Below are positions 25,339 through 31,905 of a stretch of 45,411 nt of DNA, piece after piece. Made by a program: the position numbers and the translations under genes. Every line of letters starts with the position of its first letter. Position 1 is the first letter of the stretch. Origin of the DNA: Ruminococcaceae bacterium UBA2854 (GTDB lineage Bacteria; Bacillota; Clostridia; Oscillospirales; Acutalibacteraceae); NCBI GenBank assembly GCA_002350765.1, contig DEFK01000010.1:12735-58145 (forward strand). The letters are read 5' to 3'. A model generated the notes under the pieces. That model saw nothing but the letters and a program-made list of their open reading frames with translations. It did no database searches and was not told the origin of the DNA.

Positions 25339-25387
25339 TTTATGTGTCCACGTCAAGCGTGTGCTTTATGTGTCCACGTCAAGCGTG
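25339..25387. repeat. Two tandem copies of a 23-bp repeat
   Basis: TTTATGTGTCCACGTCAAGC, extended by GTG, occurs at 25339-25361 and 25365-25387, exactly identical, period 26 bp. Each holds an internal CACG-TCAAG-CGTG dyad. It lies directly upstream of the mif-operon -35 box, where a regulator could bind. Confidence 0.75.
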
Positions 25388-25492
25388 AACGTTCCTATCG
25401 TAAATGTCATATCCCGCGTACGTTTAAAGTCCTATCAAGTTTTGGATAGGGAGGATAGGTTCAGCTATACAGTTCAACCTATTACCTATCCT
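25388..25492. other. Intergenic DNA with small inverted repeats
   Basis: No gene seen. CCTATC/GGATAGG elements recur (about 25431-25490) and could form alternative hairpins. Confidence 0.3.
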
Positions 25493-25638
25493 GTCATCTT
25501 GAGCGGTCCGCAAAGCGGAATTTTGCGTTAGCAAAATAGCCGAAAGATCTTACTCCTTTTTAAAACGTCATCTTACAGAATAAGATCCTTCAATTATTCG
25601 CTGACGCGAATTCTGCTTCGCAGACCATTCAGGATGAC
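25493..25638. repeat. Pair of inverted REP-like elements
   Basis: The arm 25493-25552 (starts GTCATCTTGAGCGG, ends AAAGATCTTA) matches the reverse complement of 25581-25638 (starts GTCATCCTGAATGG, ends GAAGGATCTTA) at most positions. Each arm also holds small hairpins such as CCGCAAAGCGG and TTTTGCGTTAGCAAAA. Such GTCATCCTGAGCG elements are familiar intergenic repeats of gut bacteria; naming the family here is recollection, not a search. Confidence 0.7.
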
Positions 25639-25668
25639 CGAAACAAACTTCATCTTTCAATTATAAAA

Positions 25669-25690
25669 ATCAGGCGCCGAAACGCCTGAT
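25669..25690 (-). terminator. Terminator after the mrp gene
   Basis: ATCAGGCG and CGCCTGAT form an 8-bp stem with a 6-nt loop, followed by TTTTTATAATT on the minus strand, just past the stop. Confidence 0.8.
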
Positions 25691-25696
25691 TAAAAT

Positions 25697-26527
25697 TTAG
25701 CTGTTCAGTTTTTTCTCGATAATATCCGCGGCTTCGCTCATATAATCGCCCTCGAAATTCTCGACTGTTCCGTTATCCACGGAAGAAGCGAGCTCGGGAT
25801 CGATCGGAAGCTTAGCCAAAACTTCGGTATTATACTTCTCGGCGATTTCGTCAATTTTACTCTCGCCAAATATACTATGCTTTTTACCGCAGTCGGGACA
25901 CATAAAATAGCTCATATTCTCGACAATACCGAGAATCGGAACGTTCATCATCTGCGCCATTTTTACAGCCTTGGCAACAATCATCGAAACCAAATCCTGC
26001 GGAGAAGTAACGATAATAATACCGTCAATCGGTATGCTCTGGAAAACCGTCAGCGCTACATCGCCTGTTCCCGGGGGCATATCGACAAACATATAGTCCT
26101 CGTTAGCCCAGATTACATCCGTCCAGAACTGCTTAACCGTTCCCGATATAAGCGCGCCTCGCCAGATTACGGGGTCGGTTTCATTTTCAAGAAGCAGGTT
26201 TATAGACATAATATCTATACCCGTTTCGGTGGTTTCGGGGTAAATTCCGTCGTCGCTTCCCTTAGCGCGCGTATGAACGTTAAACGCCTTCGGGATAGAC
26301 GGGCCCGTAATATCCGCGTCCAATATCGCGGTTTTCTTTCCCCTGCGGTTCATAGTTACCGCTAAGGTGGAAGTAACGAGGCTCTTTCCGACGCCGCCCT
26401 TACCCGAGATTACGCCGATTACCTTTTTAACCGAGCTGAACTGGTGAAGGCTCTCGCGTAAATCCTGGGGAGCGGTTCTTTCGGAACAGTTTTGTGAACA
26501 TTCTGAACAATTATTATCGCAACCCAT
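25697..26527 (-). CDS. Mrp/NBP35 family Fe-S cluster carrier ATPase
   Basis: A 276-residue P-loop ATPase that likely carries and delivers Fe-S clusters in the cytoplasm. Deviant Walker A GKGGVGKS at residues 42-49, ADITGPSIPK, and VDMPPGTGDVALT. Two cysteine motifs: an N-terminal Cys3/7/10/14 set and CPDC near residue 215, the CXXC used for the bridging cluster. The ATG at 26527 is chosen because AAGGA precedes it by about 9 nt; the in-frame TTG at 26536 abuts that site. It is the last gene of a three-gene unit with two single-pass membrane proteins, an unexpected partnership. Confidence 0.92.
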   Translation of the reverse strand: MGCDNNCSECSQNCSERTAPQDLRESLHQFSSVKKVIGVISGKGGVGKSLVTSTLAVTMNRRGKKTAILDADITGPSIPKAFNVHTRAKGSDDGIYPETTETGIDIMSINLLLENETDPVIWRGALISGTVKQFWTDVIWANEDYMFVDMPPGTGDVALTVFQSIPIDGIIIVTSPQDLVSMIVAKAVKMAQMMNVPILGIVENMSYFMCPDCGKKHSIFGESKIDEIAEKYNTEVLAKLPIDPELASSVDNGTVENFEGDYMSEAADIIEKKLNS

Positions 26528-26543
26528 TTTTATCAATCCTTTT

Positions 26544-27812
26544 TTAATTTACTGTAATAGACGAGATTACTTCCTTAGTCTGGCTCTGGAGATTTGTATA
26601 CTTCTCAATCGCCTTCTCGTCGCTGTCGTCACACTCGATATCTGTCGGCGTAACAATAACTACCTTGCTTCCGTCGGACGCGGTCAGAATCTTCTTAGCG
26701 TTTAAATCGCCGTAGGAGTTGTCGCCCGCTTTAAATGTATAGATAGACAGGAGCATTCCGCTTCCATAGTTCTTATAATTATACTTCTCGTAGTAAGTAA
26801 CGCAGTTGCCTGTATCGCTCTTTGTCGCTCCGCTTGACCATGATGAGGGGAGGTTGATGTTGTAAGGATTGGAGAGAGCTTCGGTAGGCTTTTCGGTTTC
26901 TTCCTCGGTTTCGGGCTCGGTTTCCTCTTCGGTTTCGGGCTCAGTCTCCTCCTCGGGAGCTGTAGTAACCTCGGGCTTCGTTGTCGCCTTGGTTTCAACT
27001 ACCGCGTTAACGCCTAAGTTGTTGAAATCGGCAAGCTTGCAGAATGACATCGGAAGCTGGTCGTCCGAATTCAGAAGAATATCGGTAACATAATATACAT
27101 TCTCGTTTTCTACAACCTGTGCGTTTACGGTTCTTATACTTTCGCCTGTTGTCTGGCAGAAATATAAATCCGTTGCTCCAGCGGGAATCGCGCATTCCCA
27201 CATATTATCGTGGTCGCGGCACGGAGAAGCACTCAGCTCCTGGTCCTTGCCGTCGAATTTATAACATACGCTTACATCGGCGCCCCAGTTATAAACCACG
27301 CCGTTATCATCCATAATGTTGATATTAACGGAAGGCTTATCAAAATAAACGGTTATTTCTTCTTCGGGGTTTTTCGGCCCGAAAACTCCCGCGGCATAGC
27401 AGATACCTACTATAATACCTAAAATCACGACAATACCCGCGATAACTCCCGCTATTGCCAAAGGTCTTTTGCCGCCGCGTCTTGTATTATATTCATCGTC
27501 GTCGTAAAAATACGGTTCAACCTCTCGGTCGATAAACGGATCCTCGTCGTATTTATCATTATACGGCTGCGCGTAATCCTTATCGGTATACGGCTTTCTG
27601 TCTTCATACGGAATTTCGTTCGCCTTATCGTGGTCAACGGGCATTACGAAATCGTTATCCTGCTCAGGTTCGTAGGAAACAGGGCTGAAGCCGTTTTCCG
27701 AGGGTTTACGAGGCTTGCTTACGGAAAGTATTTCCTCCCCGCAAACATAGCACTTTTTATCATTTTTTGAAATATAGGCGCCGCAATTAGGGCATCTTCT
27801 TTTCTCTGTCAT
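26544..27812 (-). CDS. Zinc-ribbon, single-pass membrane protein with extracellular carbohydrate-binding-like domain
   Basis: 422 residues of unknown function. An N-terminal zinc ribbon (CPNC...CYVC, residues 7-25), an acidic disordered segment, one transmembrane helix (about 118-142), then an extracellular part. Its first domain (ITVYFDKPSVNI...WECAIPAGATDLYFCQ...) resembles starch-binding CBM25/26 folds, a suggestion based on phrase pattern only. A Glu/Thr linker with ETEPETEEE repeats (about 280-315) and a C-terminal domain (YNINLPSSWSSG...) follow; the last fits a generic lipoprotein-like fold. AAGGAG precedes ATG by 6 nt. It lies 33 nt after the acidic TKA-repeat gene and 16 nt before mrp. 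Confidence 0.75.
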   Translation of the reverse strand: MTEKRRCPNCGAYISKNDKKCYVCGEEILSVSKPRKPSENGFSPVSYEPEQDNDFVMPVDHDKANEIPYEDRKPYTDKDYAQPYNDKYDEDPFIDREVEPYFYDDDEYNTRRGGKRPLAIAGVIAGIVVILGIIVGICYAAGVFGPKNPEEEITVYFDKPSVNINIMDDNGVVYNWGADVSVCYKFDGKDQELSASPCRDHDNMWECAIPAGATDLYFCQTTGESIRTVNAQVVENENVYYVTDILLNSDDQLPMSFCKLADFNNLGVNAVVETKATTKPEVTTAPEEETEPETEEETEPETEEETEKPTEALSNPYNINLPSSWSSGATKSDTGNCVTYYEKYNYKNYGSGMLLSIYTFKAGDNSYGDLNAKKILTASDGSKVVIVTPTDIECDDSDEKAIEKYTNLQSQTKEVISSITVN

Positions 27813-27845
27813 TATTATCTCCTTTTAGGGTAGTTTTATAAGTTA

Positions 27846-28580
27846 TTAATCGTAAGCCATATTTTCATCGTCATCGCTAACCTCGGAGGTTTTCGATGTT
27901 TTCGCGGGCTTAGTGGCTTTTGTAGCCTTAGTCGCCTTAGTAGCTTTTGTGGCTTTAGTCGCTTTGGTAGCCTTTGTAGCCTTAGTGGCTTTTGTCGATT
28001 TTGTCGCGGATCTTGTCGTGGAAGAAGTTACGGTCGATCTTCTTACGGGAGCTTCTGTAGCTTCCTGTTCGTTATCATCGTCATCGTAATCTTCGTCCTC
28101 ATCATTATATTCTTCATCTTCGTCATCGTCATAATATTCATCTTCATCTTCGTCGTCGTATTCGTCGTCATAATCGTTGTTAACTGTGGTTGCGACCGCG
28201 GTTGTAACCGCTTCGGTTGTTTCCTCCTCGGTCTCGTCCTCATATAAATCAACCGATGTAGACTCGGTAGCGGGTACGGCTACGGGTGAGGAACAGCCTC
28301 TTGTCGCCAATACGGTAATAAGGCTTATTATAATAATCGCCACTATTACCGCTACGATAATTACTACTTTCTTTTTATTTCCGCCGCCATATAAGGAATC
28401 ACGGAATTCGTCGGAATAGCTGTATAAATCATCGTTGCTTCCTTCGTATAAATCCTCTACAAAAGGATCGCTGTCATTAGAGAAACCGTCGCCGTAATTA
28501 GACTTTCTTCCTCGGTTTCTGCGGTCTTTAAAACTGAATTCCTGTGTTCTGTAATCGTCATAAGAATCTCTTCTGGACAT
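27846..28580 (-). CDS. Single-pass membrane protein with acidic and Thr-Lys-Ala repeat tail
   Basis: 244 residues, function unknown. The N-terminal 70 residues are charged and cytoplasmic (MSRRDSYDDYRTQ...), followed by one helix (VVIIVAVIVAIIIISLITVL, about 73-92), then a long extracellular tail: Glu/Thr segment, a run of Asp/Glu/Tyr (about 135-170), and about nine consecutive Thr-Lys-Ala triplets (about 200-228). The TKA run comes from a 9-bp DNA repeat. The acidic and basic blocks side by side suggest electrostatic wall contact. The ATG at 28580 has AAAGGTG 6 nt upstream; an in-frame GTG at 28589 overlaps that site. First gene of the operon. Confidence 0.72.
   Translation of the reverse strand: MSRRDSYDDYRTQEFSFKDRRNRGRKSNYGDGFSNDSDPFVEDLYEGSNDDLYSYSDEFRDSLYGGGNKKKVVIIVAVIVAIIIISLITVLATRGCSSPVAVPATESTSVDLYEDETEEETTEAVTTAVATTVNNDYDDEYDDEDEDEYYDDDEDEEYNDEDEDYDDDDNEQEATEAPVRRSTVTSSTTRSATKSTKATKATKATKATKATKATKATKATKATKPAKTSKTSEVSDDDENMAYD
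27907..27990. repeat. Tandem 9-bp coding repeat (Thr-Lys-Ala)
   Basis: About nine near-identical 9-bp units (variants of AAAGCCACT / GCTTTTGT, each coding Thr-Lys-Ala) lie in the tail of the gene at 27846. Synonymous differences between units show it is not a recent slippage product, but the array could still vary in length between strains. Confidence 0.75.
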
Positions 28581-28682
28581 ATTTTTCACCTTTACCTTTC
28601 CTGAAATGTTTTATTACTAAAAGATTTTTCACTTGGAAAATTAAAACTGTTCGGTAAATATATAGATATTACACCAATGATA

Positions 28683-28711
28683 ATTTTACTCCGTATAGGT
28701 GGTTTTGTCAA
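28683..28711 (-). promoter_or_regulatory. Sigma-A promoter of the membrane protein / mrp operon
   Basis: TTGACA (28706-28711), a 17-nt spacer and TAAAAT (28683-28688) on the minus strand; leader about 95 nt. Confidence 0.7.
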
Positions 28712-28750
28712 GCGTTTTATATCTAATCAGAACTCGTAAAAAAACAAAAA

Positions 28751-28774
28751 GAGGGTGTCGTTCAGCACACCCTC
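28751..28774 (-). terminator. Terminator after the gene at 28801
   Basis: GAGGGTGT and ACACCCTC form an 8-bp stem with an 8-nt loop; on the minus strand TTTTTGTTTTTTT follows. It separates the membrane-protein gene from the operon that begins at 28711. Confidence 0.8.
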
Positions 28775-28800
28775 TCAAAATCAGAAAACAGTTTTAGGAC

Positions 28801-29391
28801 TTATTCCCCGTCCTCGATATCGCCCGCGGTACCGTCAACAACAATCTCCTCAGCCTCAGCCTCGTACTCGGTTTCAACAGGCTCGTCGTTATCTTCCGCG
28901 TCGGCGTCCTGTAAATCGGCTTCTACCCCGCCTTCGAGCACTTCGTCATCGTCAAGCTCTTTATTGCCCGCATTAAGCTCTTCTTCGGTAACGGTTTCAA
29001 ATCCGCTGATAAATGTATACGGTATACCGTAGCCTAAAGCGACAGCCGCGAGTAACGCTACGGGAGCTAAACCGTCTTTGCCCGCGAGAGCGTCGTGGAA
29101 CGGCATAAACTCAAATACGCTTGCTAAAATAATATATAAAGCGGGTATGTCGAGCACAATAAGAGTTCCTAAGCTGAAACGCTTAACCATTCTGCCCTCG
29201 CCTACACGTGTAGCGTAGAATACAAGTAAACCGAAAATAACGAAAATAATTACGGTAACAATACTTTTAAGGGGTTCGGGCTGGCTGTCAGCGAAGCTTA
29301 CGAAGAAATATCCGCAGATTATATACGCAATCATAAGAAACGCGGAGAAGAACAGATTAACCTTTTCGTGTTTTGTATTAGTCTTTTTCAT
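28801..29391 (-). CDS. Four-helix membrane protein with acidic C-terminal tail
   Basis: About 196 residues, not recognised. Four hydrophobic segments (about 14-35, 43-62, 75-95, 108-130), then an acidic cytoplasmic tail of about 65 residues rich in Glu/Asp/Val (EEELNAGNKELDDDEV...). The start is uncertain: ATG at 29400 lies 2 nt from AAAGG, ATG at 29391 about 11 nt away; I take the second. It follows prmA by about 58 nt with no clear promoter or terminator between, so it is probably co-transcribed with prmA. Confidence 0.65.
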   Translation of the reverse strand: MKKTNTKHEKVNLFFSAFLMIAYIICGYFFVSFADSQPEPLKSIVTVIIFVIFGLLVFYATRVGEGRMVKRFSLGTLIVLDIPALYIILASVFEFMPFHDALAGKDGLAPVALLAAVALGYGIPYTFISGFETVTEEELNAGNKELDDDEVLEGGVEADLQDADAEDNDEPVETEYEAEAEEIVVDGTAGDIEDGE

Positions 29392-29449
29392 TTTTAACAT
29401 AGCCTTTCGTTTTGTTTTTCACGATAAATCTCGTGATATATCAAGTGTG

Positions 29450-30388
29450 TTATTCACACCCTATTTCCTGTTTAAGCTTTGCCGTAAAGCAAACCCAGCC
29501 GTTTTCTTCAATACGCTCGATAATATCGAAATCCATACTGAGATAATGAGCTACTTCGTCACCGCGGGTGTCGATAATACCGCTTGTGATATAAACCGAG
29601 TCGGGTTTCATAAACTTTTTAACGCCTTCGGACAGGCTGATTATAGCGTCGGCGACAATATTCGCGACCACTATATCGTATTTACCGCTTACCTTTTCGG
29701 TTAAGTTTCCGCATATCGCGGTGAACTTATCGTCAACGCCGTTGAGCTCGGCGTTTTCCACGGCGGTTTTTACAGCCGTTTCGTCGATATCAACTCCGAG
29801 CGCGTTATCCGCTCCGAGCAACAGCGACGCGATAGCGAGAATACCGCTTCCGCAGCCGACGTCAAGTACCGAACAGCCGCTTTTAATATATCTTTCTATA
29901 CATTCAAGACACAGGCGCGTGGTTTCGTGGTTTCCCGTTCCGAACGCGAGCCCAGGGTCGAGATTCAATACCGCTCTGTCGCCCGCGTCATAATCGTCGC
30001 GCCAGGTAGGACGTATAAGCAGCTTTTCGCCCACGGGAGTAGGATTGAAAAACTTTTTCCAGTTATTACGCCAATCCTCCTCAAGTGTATGGGCGGTTTC
30101 GAGCTCGTGCTCTATCCCCTCGGCGTTATACCTCTCCGATAGAAAGGCGAGCGCCTCGGCGGGATTAGCGTCGGGCTCAAGGTAGATATGAATATACGCC
30201 TTCGACCTGTCTTTAGCGAGCAGGTCTTTGTCGATAAGGTCAATATGGGCAATCTCCATAACCTCGTTCTCGAGCTCGGAATAATCCTCGATATAAATAC
30301 CGTAGGGAACTACCATATTGGCGATATCGCCCGCTTTTTCAATATCGTTGCTGTTTATTGAAATCTTTATTTCTGTCCATTCCGCCAT
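29450..30388 (-). CDS. prmA: Ribosomal protein L11 methyltransferase
   Basis: Methylates ribosomal protein L11 using S-adenosylmethionine. It has 312 residues, normal length. The PrmA marker DPGLAFGTGNHETT (144-157) precedes the SAM-binding motif VLDVGCGSG (174-182), followed by GVDIDETAV and IVVANIVADAI. The N-terminal region is the typical substrate-recognition domain. The ribosome binding site is weak (TTGAGTTGATAAA). It lies downstream of dnaJ, a common arrangement in Clostridia and Bacilli, but has its own promoter here. Confidence 0.95.
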   Translation of the reverse strand: MAEWTEIKISINSNDIEKAGDIANMVVPYGIYIEDYSELENEVMEIAHIDLIDKDLLAKDRSKAYIHIYLEPDANPAEALAFLSERYNAEGIEHELETAHTLEEDWRNNWKKFFNPTPVGEKLLIRPTWRDDYDAGDRAVLNLDPGLAFGTGNHETTRLCLECIERYIKSGCSVLDVGCGSGILAIASLLLGADNALGVDIDETAVKTAVENAELNGVDDKFTAICGNLTEKVSGKYDIVVANIVADAIISLSEGVKKFMKPDSVYITSGIIDTRGDEVAHYLSMDFDIIERIEENGWVCFTAKLKQEIGCE

Positions 30389-30407
30389 TTTATCAACTCA
30401 ATTCTAT

Positions 30408-30436
30408 ATTATAAATGATAAGAAAACAAATTACAA
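30408..30436 (-). promoter_or_regulatory. prmA: Sigma-A promoter of prmA
   Basis: TTGTAA (30431-30436), a 17-nt spacer and TATAAT (30408-30413) on the minus strand. The -35 touches the base of the dnaJ terminator hairpin. Confidence 0.65.
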
Positions 30437-30479
30437 GCGCGGTAAGTATTAATCGGTCAGCGCTCGGTTTAACCGCGCT
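30436..30479 (-). terminator. Candidate terminator of dnaJ
   Basis: AGCGCGGT and ACCGCGCT (8 bp) enclose a 28-nt loop with an internal stem CAGCGC/GCGCTG alternative; the minus strand continues TTGTAATTTGTTTTC. The T-tract is loose, so some read-through into prmA is likely. Confidence 0.5.
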
Positions 30480-30500
30480 GATTTACGTGGATAGTAAAAA

Positions 30501-31643
30501 TCAATCACCGAACATTCTCTTTAGCTTTTCGTGGAAAGAACGCTGTTTAGCGTAGTTTTTGTCAGTTAACGCGTTATCAAATTCGGAAACCGATTTTTTC
30601 TGCTTTGAGGTAAGATTTCGGGGAATCTCAATGTTCATTCTGACGTATTGGTCGCCTCTGCCTCTGCCGTTTAAGTGCGGAATGCCTTTTCCTTTAAGCT
30701 TAAACACATCGCCTGGCTGAGTACCCTCGTGAATCTGGTATTTCACCTTGCCGTCGAGAGTAGGCACAACGACCTCCGCGCCGAGCATCGCCTGGGCGAC
30801 AGTTATCGGCATATCGCACCATACGTCGTCGCCGCGGCGCTCGAATACATCGTGCGCTTTAATCTTGATAAATACATGTAAATCGCCCGCGGGACCGCCG
30901 TTTATACCGTCGTTACCCTGTCCGCTTACGTTCAGAATCTGTTCGTCCGAAACGCCCGCGGGGATGGTTATGTCGATTTTTCTCGGCTTTCTCACTCTGC
31001 CGTTTCCGTTACAGGTTCGGCATGGAGTATCTATAATCTTTCCCTTACCGCGACAGGCGTCGCAAGCGCGCTGAGTCTGCACAACTCCGAACGGCGAGCG
31101 CTGGCTTACCGTTACGCGTCCTGTACCAGAACAAGCCGTACAGGTTTTAGCCTGAGTGCCTTTCTGCGCTCCCGTGCCGTGACAATCCTCGCACACGTTG
31201 ATATTATTGTAGGATATTGTTTTTTTACAGCCCTTAGCCGCTTCCTCGAACGAGATAACGACCTGGGTTTCGACGTCGTTGCCGCGTCTCGGAGCGTTAG
31301 GATTGGCGCGACGGTTTCCGCCGAAGCCTCCGAAGCCGCCGAAAAAGCTGTTGAAAATATCGCCGATATCCATATCCTGGCCGAACGGACTTCCGCCACC
31401 TCCGCCGAAGTTGGGATCAACTCCCGCGTGGCCGAACTGGTCGTAGCGGGCGCGCTTTTCCGCGTCGGAAAGCACCTCGTAAGCCTCGTTTATTTCCTTA
31501 AACTTCTCCTCGGCAACCTTGTCGCCCGGATGCAGGTCGGGGTGATATTTCTTAGCGCTTTTTCTATACGCCTTTTTTATTTCATCTTCCGAAGCGCCTT
31601 TATTTATACCCAGCACCTCGTAATAATCTCTTTTGTCTGCCAT
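30501..31643 (-). CDS. dnaJ: Chaperone DnaJ (Hsp40)
   Basis: Co-chaperone that delivers substrates to DnaK and stimulates its ATPase. It has 380 residues with the full type I layout: J-domain with HPD (YHPDLHP, about 32-40), Gly/Phe-rich region (GGGGGSPFGQ...FGGFGGFGG), four CXXCXGXG zinc motifs (CEDCHGTG, CTACSGTG, CDACRGKG, CRTCNGNG) and the C-terminal substrate domains. GAGGTACTT precedes ATG. It lies 262 nt from dnaK, farther than usual, because of an inserted repeat element. Confidence 0.98.
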   Translation of the reverse strand: MADKRDYYEVLGINKGASEDEIKKAYRKSAKKYHPDLHPGDKVAEEKFKEINEAYEVLSDAEKRARYDQFGHAGVDPNFGGGGGSPFGQDMDIGDIFNSFFGGFGGFGGNRRANPNAPRRGNDVETQVVISFEEAAKGCKKTISYNNINVCEDCHGTGAQKGTQAKTCTACSGTGRVTVSQRSPFGVVQTQRACDACRGKGKIIDTPCRTCNGNGRVRKPRKIDITIPAGVSDEQILNVSGQGNDGINGGPAGDLHVFIKIKAHDVFERRGDDVWCDMPITVAQAMLGAEVVVPTLDGKVKYQIHEGTQPGDVFKLKGKGIPHLNGRGRGDQYVRMNIEIPRNLTSKQKKSVSEFDNALTDKNYAKQRSFHEKLKRMFGD

Positions 31644-31659
31644 AAGTACCTCTCTGTTT

Positions 31660-31860
31660 AATTGAGAATTGAGAATGGAGAATTGAGAATAAATGTCGGG
31701 CAGACAGCTCGGTTATAATAACTGAAACGCTGTCCCAAACTAATTTATATTTCGCTTGCGCGAAGCGCGATACTAATTCGGTCGGGAATAAAACTTGATT
31801 AATATAGCGATTCATTTTCGCGACCTGAATTTTCAATTCTCAATTCTCAATTTTCAATTG
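31660..31860. mobile_element. MITE-like element between dnaK and dnaJ
   Basis: About 200 bp bounded by imperfect inverted repeats of about 31-33 bp made of AATTGAGAATT units: 31660-31690 (AATTGAGAATTGAGAATGG...) and 31828-31860 (...CAATTCTCAATTCTCAATTT). The inside has no gene but holds a TTCGC-TTGC-GCGAA hairpin. AATTGAGAATT arrays at element ends are familiar in Firmicutes genomes. It splits dnaK from dnaJ in the operon. Confidence 0.6.
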
Positions 31861-31871
31861 TCCAAAGCGGC

Positions 31872-31886
31872 GCGGGGAATCCCCGC
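31872..31886 (-). terminator. Hairpin after dnaK, possible attenuator
   Basis: GCGGGG-ATT-CCCCGC is a tight 6-bp GC stem just past dnaK, but GCCGCTTTGG follows in place of a T-tract. It may slow or protect the transcript rather than end it. Confidence 0.4.
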
Positions 31887-31905
31887 ACCACTTCTGAGCT
31901 TATAA

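Noticed and set aside
25877..26365. 162-residue plus-strand open frame opposite mrp
   Set aside because: Lies entirely within a well-supported gene on the other strand and has no recognisable features.
27907..27990. CRISPR-like array
   Set aside because: The 9-bp units are contiguous, coding and have no spacers.
31600..31836. 78-residue minus-strand frame between dnaK and dnaJ
   Set aside because: It runs through the inverted ends of the MITE-like element and into dnaJ out of frame; no ribosome binding site.
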